DNA of 64,000 bases from Actinoplanes sp. N902-109 (lineage in GTDB: Bacteria; Actinomycetota; Actinomycetes; Mycobacteriales; Micromonosporaceae), in contig NC_021191.1 of assembly GCF_000389965.1 (NCBI RefSeq), forward strand, positions 7,627,501 to 7,691,500, given 5' to 3'. Both the position numbers and the translations under genes were made by a program. Shown piece after piece: positions 8,166 through 15,662 of the stretch (position 1 is the stretch's first letter; each line of letters begins with the position of its first letter). Under the pieces are notes generated by a model. The model saw only the letters and a program-made list of their open reading frames with translations. It did not search any database and was not told where the DNA came from.

Positions 8166-9344
8166 GTGATTCTCCCGCGTCTGCGCCGCGTCCGCTGGGC
8201 CGTGCGAGCCACCCTCGTCCTGGGCGTAGCGGCCTCCGTGGTCGCCAACATCCTGCACGCCCTCGACAACCTGATCAGCCAGGCCATCGCCGCCTGGCCG
8301 CCACTCGCCCTGCTCCTCACGGTCGAGCTCATCTCCCGCGTACCGGTGCACCACCGCTCCCTGGCCGCGGCGCGCCTGCTGGCCACCGCCACCATCGCGG
8401 GCATCGCCGCCTGGGTGTCGTACTGGCACATGGTCGGCGTGGCCGCCCGCTACGGCGAAACGGGCGCCTCGCCCTACCTGCTGCCGCTCTCGGTCGACGG
8501 CCTGATCGTGGTGGCCAGCATCTGCCTGGTCGAACTCGGCGGCCGCATCGCCGCCCTGGAACCGGACGCCGTCGCCGATCCCTCCGCCGCTTCGCACCCG
8601 GCCGCCGCCTCCCCCGCCGTCCCGGCCCCGGCCAACTCCTCCGCCACAGACCCGGCCCCGGCCGCCTCCCCCGCCGCAGACCCGATCACTGCCGCCACCG
8701 CCGCGGTCCCGGCCGCCACCGCTGCCGCGCCTCCCCTCCCGGCGGCCGGCGCAGACGCGGGAGCCACGAAGGCCGCGCGGCCTCAGACCCCGGTCGGTGC
8801 GGTCGCGGAAGCCACGAAGGCCGCGCGGCCTCAGACCCCGGTAGGTGCGGACGCGGGAGCCACGAAGGCCGCGCGGCCTCGGACCCCGGTGGGTGCGGTC
8901 GCGGGAGCCGAGCCCGCCGCGCCGGCTCGAGGCACCTCGGCGATGACCGCTCCCCCGTCGCGCCGCGAGCTGCCCAGAACCGGCCTCCCCAAGACCCGAG
9001 GTGCCGAGACCTCGTCCTTCGACCCGAAGCGCACCCGCGAGCCGCGCCCGGTCAAGCCGTCGATCGCCCGCAAGCCGCGCTCAGCACCGTCGATCGCGCC
9101 GGAGGCCCGCACCACTACGCCGTCCGCGGCCCCTGAGGAGCGCACTCGCACCGCTCAGTCGCGTCCCGCCGCCAAGGCCCGCCGCACGCCGGCCGAGACG
9201 CTGGCCGCCGCCGAGGAGATCCGGGCGGCCCGGCCCGACGTCACCGACACCCAGCTCGCCGCCGAACTCGGTATCAGCGCCTCCCGCTGGCGCACCATCC
9301 GCCGCGAAACCGCCGCCGCCAACGGCCTCCGCCTGGCCGCCTGA
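8166..9344 (+). CDS. DUF2637 membrane protein with repeat linker and C-terminal helix-turn-helix
   Basis: A 392-residue protein. Residues 1 to about 130 hold four predicted membrane segments in the DUF2637 arrangement (LVLGVAASVVANILHAL, WPPLALLLTVELI, IAGIAAWVSYWHM, LSVDGLIVVASICLVEL). A long Ala/Pro-rich linker includes three 16-residue repeats (ATKAARPQTPVGAVAE type). The last 45 residues look like a helix-turn-helix (VTDTQLAAELGISASRWRTI). DUF2637 proteins are usually found on actinobacterial plasmids and integrative elements (SpdB-like), yet no integrase or transfer gene is near. The GTG at 8166 has GAGGAG six bases before it. Confidence 0.75.
   Translation: MILPRLRRVRWAVRATLVLGVAASVVANILHALDNLISQAIAAWPPLALLLTVELISRVPVHHRSLAAARLLATATIAGIAAWVSYWHMVGVAARYGETGASPYLLPLSVDGLIVVASICLVELGGRIAALEPDAVADPSAASHPAAASPAVPAPANSSATDPAPAASPAADPITAATAAVPAATAAAPPLPAAGADAGATKAARPQTPVGAVAEATKAARPQTPVGADAGATKAARPRTPVGAVAGAEPAAPARGTSAMTAPPSRRELPRTGLPKTRGAETSSFDPKRTREPRPVKPSIARKPRSAPSIAPEARTTTPSAAPEERTRTAQSRPAAKARRTPAETLAAAEEIRAARPDVTDTQLAAELGISASRWRTIRRETAAANGLRLAA
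8763..8906 (+). repeat. Three 48-bp tandem repeats inside the DUF2637 gene
   Basis: Units at 8763-8810, 8811-8858 and 8859-8906 are nearly identical. Each encodes a 16-residue ATKAARP-x-TPVGAxAx repeat in the disordered linker. Being in frame, copy-number change would alter only linker length. Confidence 0.85.
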
Positions 9345-9375
9345 CCCACCAACCGCTCGCCGAACCCCGTCGCCG

Positions 9376-9484
9376 CCCAGCCCAAGCAACCCAGCCCAAG
9401 CCACCCAGCCCAAGCCACCCAGCCCAAGCCACCCAGCCCAAGCCACCCAGCCCAAGCCACCCAGCCGAAGCCACCCAGGCGAAG
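9376..9484. repeat. 14-bp tandem repeat (minisatellite)
   Basis: About eight head-to-tail copies of CCACCCAGCCCAAG fill the gap between two convergent genes. The first unit is partial, the second starts CA, and the last two carry single changes (CCGAAG, GGCGAAG). The unit is not a multiple of three and the stretch is not a gene. The graded divergence at the ends suggests slippage-type expansion. Confidence 0.9.
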
Positions 9485-9524
9485 CCACCGGCCTGGCCAG
9501 AGCCACCCCAGCCGGGGCGCGGTT

Positions 9525-10760
9525 TCAGCTGCCGCTCGCGGCGACGCCGAGGCCCTTCGCGCGCGGGACCGTCGCCGAGGCCGCGACCACCGGCGTGGTG
9601 TCGGCACCCGGCAGGCTGACGGTCACCTCGAGGCCGCCGCCCGGCTGGGCGACCGCCGAGACCGTGCCGCCGTGGGCGTCGCAGACCGCGCGGACGATGG
9701 ACAGGCCCAGGCCCGAGCCACGGGAGCCGGTGCGTTCCCAGCCGCCGCGGCGGAAGGGTTCGAAGAGGCCGGGGACGTCGGTCGGGTCGACCTCGAAGCC
9801 GGTGTTGCCGACCACGAGGCGTGCCTGACCGTCAACACTCTCCGTGCGCAGCCAGAGCTTGCCCATCAGGTGGTTGTAGCGGATCGCGTTCTCGATCAGG
9901 TTGCCGGCGAGGCGGTCGAGGAGGCTGGGGTCGCCGACCACGTTGGCCGCCTGGAGGTCGGTGGTGACCTCGAGCTTGAGGCGTTCGGCCTCGGCCTTGA
10001 CCGCCGACAGCGCGTTGTAGACGCTGGTGGCCAGGTCGGCGGGGACCTTGCGGACCAGGCGCCGGCCGGATTGCGCCTCGCTGCGGGCCAGCACGAGCAG
10101 GGCGTCGACCAGGCCGTTGGCGCGTTCCGAGGCGTTGCGGACGACCTTGGCCATCCGGCGGTACTCGGCGACGTCGGCCTCGTCGTCACTCAAGGTCACG
10201 TCGATTTCGGTACGCATGACCGCCAGTGGTGTCCGCAGTTCGTGGCTGGCGTTGGCGACGAAGCGTTTCTGCGACTCGAAGGCACCGGCGAGCCGGTCGA
10301 GCATGGCGTCGAAGGTGCGGGCCAGCTCCGCCACCTCGTCGTCGGCACCGGAGTAGCGGATGCGCTCGTCGAGGGTTTCCTCCCCGAGCCGGCGGGCGGT
10401 GGCGGTGACGTTGTGCAGCGGGCGCAACGCCCGGCCGGCCACGGCGTAGGCCCCCGCGATGCCGATGATGCCGATGGCGACCAGGGCGATCAGGCCTTTG
10501 ACCAGGAGTTCCTGCGAGGCCCGTGCAACGAGGTCGGTCTGCCAGGTCAGCGCGTCGAGCCGCTCGCCGGTGGAGAGGACGACCTGGGTGCCGGGCTGGA
10601 GCTGGTCCGAGGGGTGCAGGGCGTCGCCGACCAGCAGCCAGGCGAGCAGCACCAGGATGGCTCCGGCCCCGACCAGCAGGATGCCGTTGAGCAGGGTGAG
10701 GCGCAGCCGCAGGGTGGGCCGCAGCCGCAACTGCTCGCGCTTCGAGGCGTAGACCGTCAT
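9525..10760 (-). CDS. Two-component sensor histidine kinase
   Basis: A 411-residue kinase. Two membrane segments (about 20-44 and 88-107) bracket a short extracytoplasmic loop of about 43 residues. HAMP follows at about 108-160, then the dimerisation domain with His173 in ANASHELRTPLA and the ATPase domain with NLIENAIRYN, VVGNTGFEV and GSRGSGLGLSIV. The tiny sensor loop suggests that it senses the membrane itself or a partner protein. It overlaps the upstream response regulator by four bases (ATGA). The nearest co-directional genes upstream are three membrane beta-propeller proteins, which makes a functional link possible. Confidence 0.93.
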   Translation of the reverse strand: MTVYASKREQLRLRPTLRLRLTLLNGILLVGAGAILVLLAWLLVGDALHPSDQLQPGTQVVLSTGERLDALTWQTDLVARASQELLVKGLIALVAIGIIGIAGAYAVAGRALRPLHNVTATARRLGEETLDERIRYSGADDEVAELARTFDAMLDRLAGAFESQKRFVANASHELRTPLAVMRTEIDVTLSDDEADVAEYRRMAKVVRNASERANGLVDALLVLARSEAQSGRRLVRKVPADLATSVYNALSAVKAEAERLKLEVTTDLQAANVVGDPSLLDRLAGNLIENAIRYNHLMGKLWLRTESVDGQARLVVGNTGFEVDPTDVPGLFEPFRRGGWERTGSRGSGLGLSIVRAVCDAHGGTVSAVAQPGGGLEVTVSLPGADTTPVVAASATVPRAKGLGVAASGS

Positions 10761-11437
10761 GCCGGCGTCACCACGACCGGCTCGGGCACCCGGTATCCCG
10801 CGCCCACCACGGTCTCGATCAGCGGCGGGTCGCCTATCTTCTTGCGCAGCGTCATCACCGTCACCCGTACCGTGGTGGTGAAGGGGTCGGTGTTGGCATC
10901 CCAGACGCGCTCCAGGAGCTCCTCGCTGGACACCACGCCGCCGCGGGCCTTGAGCAGCTCCTCCAGGACGCCGAACTCCTTGTTGGTCAGGTCGACGGGC
11001 GCTCCCCCGCGGGTCACCACCCGGCGGGTCTGGTCGAGCACGAGGTTGCCGACGGTCAGCACGGGCGGGGCGGCCGGGGTGGCGCGCCGGCCGAGGGCCT
11101 GCACCCGGGCCACCAGCTCGTCGAAGGCGAACGGCTTGGGCAGGTAGTCGTCGGCGCCGAGCTGCAGCCCCTCGACCCGGTCGGCGACCGTGCCGCTGGC
11201 GGTGAGCATCAGCACCCGGGTGAGGGCGCCCGACGCGACCAGCGCGGCGCAGATCTCGTCGCCGTGCATGCCCGGCAGGTCGCGGTCGAGCACCACGACG
11301 TCGTAGCGCGTCACGTAAGCCATCTCGTGGCCGGTGAGCCCGTCATAGGCGACATCGACCGCCATGCCCTTGCGACGCAGCCCCCGCGCGATCGCGTCGC
11401 ACATGTTCCGCTCGTCTTCCACCACCAGCACGCGCAC
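10757..11437 (-). CDS. OmpR-family response regulator
   Basis: A 226-residue regulator with a receiver domain (Asp8, phospho-acceptor Asp51 in VVLDRDLPG, Lys101 in YLPKPFAF) and a winged-helix DNA-binding domain (NKEFGVLEELL...TVRVTVMTLRKKIG). The frame extends upstream, but the GTG at 11437 is chosen because the receiver fold starts at once (VRVLVVEDE) and GGAAGGA lies seven bases before it. It is translationally coupled to the histidine kinase. Two TTAC half-sites spaced 11 bp (11485-11504) upstream may be its own binding site. Confidence 0.92.
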   Translation of the reverse strand: MRVLVVEDERNMCDAIARGLRRKGMAVDVAYDGLTGHEMAYVTRYDVVVLDRDLPGMHGDEICAALVASGALTRVLMLTASGTVADRVEGLQLGADDYLPKPFAFDELVARVQALGRRATPAAPPVLTVGNLVLDQTRRVVTRGGAPVDLTNKEFGVLEELLKARGGVVSSEELLERVWDANTDPFTTTVRVTVMTLRKKIGDPPLIETVVGAGYRVPEPVVVTPA

Positions 11438-11484
11438 CCGCGGGTCCTTCCGCTGTCTCAGCCCCGCGCCCAGCTTTCCCGGTG

Positions 11485-11504
11485 CCGCGTAAAGGGGCTG
11501 TAAG
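11485..11504 (-). promoter_or_regulatory. Possible response-regulator box upstream of the two-component operon
   Basis: On the minus strand two TTAC motifs occur 11 bp apart (CTTACAGCCCCTTTAC), about 50 bases before the regulator start. Direct half-sites one helical turn apart are typical of OmpR-family targets. Inference only. Confidence 0.3.
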
Positions 11505-11576
11505 TGCAGGCTACCGGCCGGTGGAAAGCAGCGGCCAGAGCGCGACAGCGGGGTAGCCGCACGGCGGGGCAGCACG

Positions 11577-12896
11577 TCAGCTCAGATAGTGGTAGACCTC
11601 CACGCCGCTCTGCACGCGACATGCCACAAAGGCTTTGTCGGGCAGGCACGGGGTCATGCCGGCGGGCACCCGGCCCAGCGGCCGGACGGTCCGGGCGCCG
11701 GTCGGCAGCACGGCCAGGAGCTTGTCGCTGCCCTCCGAACGCAGCAGCAGGAAGCCCCGGTTGCCGGGCAGCGCGGCGTAGCCCGTCCAGGAGTCGAGGG
11801 CCAGCAGCGGGGTGCCGGTGCGCCGATCGGCCACCGCCTTGGGGTCGGCCCCGGGGTACAGCTCGAGGACCGTGGTGTCGCCCGCTCCGACCAGGTCCAT
11901 GGTGCGGTCCGAGCGCCACCGCTCGGCGCCGGTGGCCGGGTCGAGCACCAGCACGTCCGTGCGGCTCAGCAGGCAGATCAGACCGGTGCAGGTCACCGGG
12001 TTGCCCTGGGAGTCCGGCTGGTCGCGGGCCCAGAGCCGGTCGAGGGTACGGGTGTCGTACGCGACCAGCGCACCGGCCTCCCCGGGCGAACCGTGGTGGA
12101 CCAGCAGCACCCTGCCCACGGCCTCGCCCCACGCCGGCTGGGTGCTCCGCTCGGCGGGCCGTTCGCGCAGCACCGCACCCGTTGCCGCCGAGCGCAGGGT
12201 GATGCGGCCGGCCGCGATCACCACGAGCCCGGCAGCGGTGGCGGTGGTGGCGGCCGGGCCGGGCGTCGATGCGGTCCAGCGGGTCCGGCCGGTGGCCAGG
12301 TCGACGCCGCGCAGCGCGGTGCTGACCGGCGGTTCGGTGTGCAGGTTGCCGAGGCCCGTACCGTAGAGCAGCCCCGGGTCCCCGGAGTTGGGGTCGTAGC
12401 CGGTGCCGGGCCGGAAGCGCTCCTCGACCAGCAGGCCGGTGTGCGTGTCGAGGGTCTGCAGCGCGGCCGGCGTCTGCCAGCGCAGCGCGCCGGTCGCGGC
12501 GTCCAGCACGGTCGTGGTGTCCCCCACCGTGACGATGAGCAGGCCGGAGATCCCGGCGTAGAGCGTGTACCGGCCCTCGGTGTCACCCGGTGGCCCCGGC
12601 ACCGACCACAACCGGCGTCCCGTCCCGGCCGACCAGGCGGTGATCGGCGGCGCGGCGGCGGTGAAGGCCACCGTGAACACCCGGCCGTCGCCGATGGCGA
12701 AGTCCGCGTTGCCGGTCGGGAGGCGGGCGGTCCGCTGCCACAGCATCGAGACCTGCGGCGCCGCGCCGCCCAGGGCGAGCACGAGCAGGGCACAGACGAG
12801 CAGGCCGGCCCGGCGGTAGTACCGGGCCGGGGGCGGGCCCGCGGCGACCGGCTGAGCCGGCCGCTCGGTGCTCAGCTCGATCAGCGCCACGCTCAT
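11577..12896 (-). CDS. Membrane-anchored PQQ-like beta-propeller protein (third of three paralogs)
   Basis: A 439-residue protein with a short cytoplasmic start (MSVALIELSTERPAQP), one membrane segment near 30-48 (LLVCALLVLALGGAA) and an outward beta-propeller built of PQQ-like blades. Examples of blades are TVLDAATGALRW, VDLATGRTRWT, ITLRSAATGAVL and VLVLDPATGAERW. Such propellers usually serve as binding or scaffold modules and rarely bind PQQ itself. It begins with the four-base ATGA overlap with the preceding paralog. Its N-terminus is nearly the same as that gene's, so the pair arose by tandem duplication. Substrate and role are unknown. Confidence 0.8.
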   Translation of the reverse strand: MSVALIELSTERPAQPVAAGPPPARYYRRAGLLVCALLVLALGGAAPQVSMLWQRTARLPTGNADFAIGDGRVFTVAFTAAAPPITAWSAGTGRRLWSVPGPPGDTEGRYTLYAGISGLLIVTVGDTTTVLDAATGALRWQTPAALQTLDTHTGLLVEERFRPGTGYDPNSGDPGLLYGTGLGNLHTEPPVSTALRGVDLATGRTRWTASTPGPAATTATAAGLVVIAAGRITLRSAATGAVLRERPAERSTQPAWGEAVGRVLLVHHGSPGEAGALVAYDTRTLDRLWARDQPDSQGNPVTCTGLICLLSRTDVLVLDPATGAERWRSDRTMDLVGAGDTTVLELYPGADPKAVADRRTGTPLLALDSWTGYAALPGNRGFLLLRSEGSDKLLAVLPTGARTVRPLGRVPAGMTPCLPDKAFVACRVQSGVEVYHYLS

Positions 12897-14212
12897 TCCT
12901 CCCGATAGCGGTAGACCTCGTACGCGGTGAAGACGCGGCACGCAGCGTACGACGTGTCCGGCAGGCACGGCACCACCACCGCGGGCGCCCGGCCCAGCGG
13001 CTGGATCTTCGTGGCGCCGGCCGGGAGCAGGCCGACCACCTGGTTGCGGCCCTCGCTCGCGAGCAGCAGCAGACCGGTTCCGTCCGGCAGCCTGGCATAG
13101 CTGGTCCAGCGGTCCAGGGTCAGCAGCGTCCTGCCGGTGCGCCGGTCGACCAGCGCCTTCGGGTCGAGAGCGTCCACCTCGAGAAGTGCGCTGTCGCCGA
13201 AGCTGATCAGGTCGGAGCTGGTGTCCGAACGCCACAGCGCGGCCCCGGTGGCCGGGTCGAGCACGGTCACATCGGTCCGGCTGACGAGGCAGGGCACCCC
13301 CAGGCAGCGCACCGGGTTGCCCTGCGGGTCGGGCTCGGCCTGCTCCCACAGCCGATCCAGCGTGCGGGCGTCGTACGCGGTGATCCGACCGGCTCGCCCG
13401 TAGTCCCCCTGGTGGGTCAGCACCACGTCACCGTGGACCTCGCCGCCCACGGAGTTGCGGTGATCGGCGTCGAGCGTCCGCTCGTGCAGCACCTCGCCGG
13501 TCGCGGCGGACCGGAGGATGATCCGGTCGGCGGTGAACATGACCACACCGGTGCCGGTGGACGCGGTGGCGATCGAGCCGGGTGTGGTTGCCGACCACCG
13601 CACCCGGCCGGTGGGCAGGTCCACGACGCTCAGCGTGGTGCGCTGCGCGGGTTCGGTGTGCAGGCCGCCGAAGCCGCTGCCGTAGAGCCGGCCGGGAGCG
13701 CCGGAGTTCGGGTCGTACCCGGTGCCCGGCCGGAACTGCTCGCCGATCAACAGGGCGGTCCGCGGGTCCAGGATCCGCCCCGGCTCCCACGCTGCCCATC
13801 GCTGCGCCCCGGTGGCGGCGTCGAGCACGGTCATGCCCCGGTCCGAGGTCAGCACGAGCAGCCCGGACGGCAGCGCGGTGAGCCGGTCGTCGACGAACAG
13901 GTCGGGCACCGACCACAGCTTCCGGCCGGTGGTGACCGACCACGCGCTGACCGGCAGGTGCGGCGTGTTGGCCTCCACGCCGAACAACCGGCCGCCGCCG
14001 AGGACGACACCCTGCAGGTCCGAGGTGCCGATCTCGATGCGGCTGACGTGCTGCCACAGCACGGACGAGGGCGGGGCCGCACCGCCGAGCGCGAGCAGGA
14101 GCAGCACGCTGACGAGCAGGCCGGCCCGGCGGTAGACCCAGGCCGGGGGCGGGCCGGCGGCAACCGGCTGAGCGGGTGGCCCGGTGCTCAGCTCGATCAG
14201 CGCCACGCTCAT
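12893..14212 (-). CDS. Membrane-anchored PQQ-like beta-propeller protein (second of three paralogs)
   Basis: 439 residues, the same plan and length as the next gene: MSVALIELSTGPPAQP start, one membrane segment (LLVSVLLLLALGGAA) and propeller blades (TVLDAATGAQRW, VDLPTGRVRWS, IILRSAATGEVL, VTVLDPATGAALW). The central block RPGTGYDPNSG is shared with the third paralog. The start overlaps the stop of the first paralog by four bases and its own stop overlaps the third paralog's start, so the three are one translationally coupled unit. Function unknown; probably extracytoplasmic sensing or scaffolding. Confidence 0.8.
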   Translation of the reverse strand: MSVALIELSTGPPAQPVAAGPPPAWVYRRAGLLVSVLLLLALGGAAPPSSVLWQHVSRIEIGTSDLQGVVLGGGRLFGVEANTPHLPVSAWSVTTGRKLWSVPDLFVDDRLTALPSGLLVLTSDRGMTVLDAATGAQRWAAWEPGRILDPRTALLIGEQFRPGTGYDPNSGAPGRLYGSGFGGLHTEPAQRTTLSVVDLPTGRVRWSATTPGSIATASTGTGVVMFTADRIILRSAATGEVLHERTLDADHRNSVGGEVHGDVVLTHQGDYGRAGRITAYDARTLDRLWEQAEPDPQGNPVRCLGVPCLVSRTDVTVLDPATGAALWRSDTSSDLISFGDSALLEVDALDPKALVDRRTGRTLLTLDRWTSYARLPDGTGLLLLASEGRNQVVGLLPAGATKIQPLGRAPAVVVPCLPDTSYAACRVFTAYEVYRYREE

Positions 14213-15528
14213 CCCTCCGGGTCATACCGCCACACCACCAGGTCACCCGAGGTCGAGCGGCAGACGAGCCGGCCGGGCACCGACTGGCAGTCGCCCGCGC
14301 CGGTGGGCAGGTCGCCGATGATGCGTGGCTGGGCGTCGCCGCGGGCGGCGACCGCGACCATGGTACGGCGACCCGAGTCCTCCGCCCGGGTCATCAGTAC
14401 ACCGGCTCGCCCGTCCCCGCCGACCACGCGCCAGCCACGCAGGTCAGTGCCGATGACACCGGTCGCGGGGTCGGCCAGCCCGAGGGGATCGTCGGTCGCG
14501 GCCGGCGTGCCGAAGGCGATCAGCCGGTCACCGCGTTCCTGCACGCTGCGCCACTCCGGCCGGAACCACCGCTGGCTGCCGTCGGCGGGGTCGATCGCCC
14601 GCACCCCGTCCGGCCCGGACAGGCAGGCGAGCAGCCCGCACGAGGTGATCCCGAACGCGAACCCGGCCGGTCGGGTCCACCGCCGTTGCAGGGTGACCGG
14701 GTCGAACGCCGAGACCATCCGCCCGGCCGGGGTGAGGTGGCGCAGCAGGATCAGGCCGCCGGACACGACCGGGTTGTCCGGCCCGTAGTCGGCCGGCGGC
14801 AGCGGACCACTGGCGAGCAGTCTGCCGGTCACCAGGTCGTGCACGGCGACGGTCCGGTTGTCGTGCACGAGCAGCATCCGCCCGCCCTCGTCACCGGGCC
14901 CGGGCACACCCATCAGCACCGCCGTCGACGGTACGGGCACAGACCACCGGATCCGGCCGGTGCCCGGGTCGACGGCGTCCACCGAACCCTGCACCCGCCG
15001 CCCGGTCCCCGAGTAGCTGCGGACCGGGGTGACCGACAGCAGCGTCGGCGAGCCGGCCACGGTCATCACGCTGTCCGGCAGCCGCCACCGGACCGCGCCC
15101 GTGTCGATGGCCACCGCCCGGGTGTTCGGGATGCCGCGCAGGTTGCCCGCTGCCGAGCGCAGCAGCAGCAACCCCGCCCCGGTGTTCAGCCGGTACGTGG
15201 GCGACTCGGTGCCGGACTGCCAGTGCATCGCCCCGCTCGCCAGGTCGAACGAGGCCAGCGTGCCGAGCGTCTGCACGAGCAGGGTGCCGTCGTCGGTGAT
15301 GGTGTACGGATCGGCCGGGCTGACCGAGAGCCGCAGCATCTCCGAGAGCGCGGGTGGCTCGGCAGCGGCGGACGCCCCGGTGCAGAGCAGGACGAGCACA
15401 GCGACCAGCGCAGGCGGGAACCAGCGGGGCAGGGTGGAGTGGGTCGGCGTGCCGTACCCGTCGGGTTCCCCACGCTCCAGGCCGAGGTCGATGATCACCG
15501 GGGGCCCCTCGAACGTCTCCGCCGCCAT
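14209..15528 (-). CDS. Membrane-anchored PQQ-like beta-propeller protein (first of three paralogs)
   Basis: The most diverged of the three paralogs, also 439 residues from the ATG at 15528. It has a cytoplasmic stretch, one membrane segment (WFPPALVAVLVLLCTGASA) and PQQ-like blades (LASFDLASGAMHW, VAIDTGAVRW, VDAVDPGTGRIRWS, VRAIDPADGSQRW). The open frame continues to 15633, but that would run through the 16-bp dxs terminator hairpin. The ATG at 15528 has a -10-like TACCTT seven bases upstream and gives exactly the length of the two other copies. It is the promoter-proximal gene of the operon. Confidence 0.8.
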   Translation of the reverse strand: MAAETFEGPPVIIDLGLERGEPDGYGTPTHSTLPRWFPPALVAVLVLLCTGASAAAEPPALSEMLRLSVSPADPYTITDDGTLLVQTLGTLASFDLASGAMHWQSGTESPTYRLNTGAGLLLLRSAAGNLRGIPNTRAVAIDTGAVRWRLPDSVMTVAGSPTLLSVTPVRSYSGTGRRVQGSVDAVDPGTGRIRWSVPVPSTAVLMGVPGPGDEGGRMLLVHDNRTVAVHDLVTGRLLASGPLPPADYGPDNPVVSGGLILLRHLTPAGRMVSAFDPVTLQRRWTRPAGFAFGITSCGLLACLSGPDGVRAIDPADGSQRWFRPEWRSVQERGDRLIAFGTPAATDDPLGLADPATGVIGTDLRGWRVVGGDGRAGVLMTRAEDSGRRTMVAVAARGDAQPRIIGDLPTGAGDCQSVPGRLVCRSTSGDLVVWRYDPEG

Positions 15529-15535
15529 ACCCTCA

Positions 15536-15541
15536 AAGGTA
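15536..15541 (-). promoter_or_regulatory. Putative -10 element of the beta-propeller operon
   Basis: Minus-strand TACCTT sits seven bases before the ATG at 15528. This suggests a leaderless transcript. Confidence 0.4.
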
Positions 15542-15589
15542 ACGGCTGGATAACGAAAATGCCCGTCAGCCGGATACTCGAAGCGCATC

Positions 15590-15624
15590 GAGGACAACGC
15601 CGAGCGGTGCTCGGCGTTGTCCTC
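15590..15624 (-). terminator. Strong hairpin terminator after dxs
   Basis: A perfect 16-bp stem (GAGGACAACGCCGAGC with its complement) with a three-base loop lies 39 bases beyond the dxs stop. It separates dxs from the beta-propeller operon read on the same strand. Confidence 0.85.
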
Positions 15625-15662
15625 GCCCGCCACGGCTCAGCAGGCGGCCCCGCGATGCCCGG

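Noticed and set aside
8166..9344. Integrative conjugative element around the DUF2637 gene
   Set aside because: No integrase, excisionase, tra or rep gene and no flanking tRNA was seen in the region.
9376..9484. CRISPR array at the 14-bp repeats
   Set aside because: Repeats are directly adjacent with no spacers and are too short; no cas gene is present.
15529..15633. Longer N-terminus for the first beta-propeller protein
   Set aside because: It would be translated through the 16-bp dxs terminator hairpin, and the shorter start gives the same 439-residue length as both paralogs.
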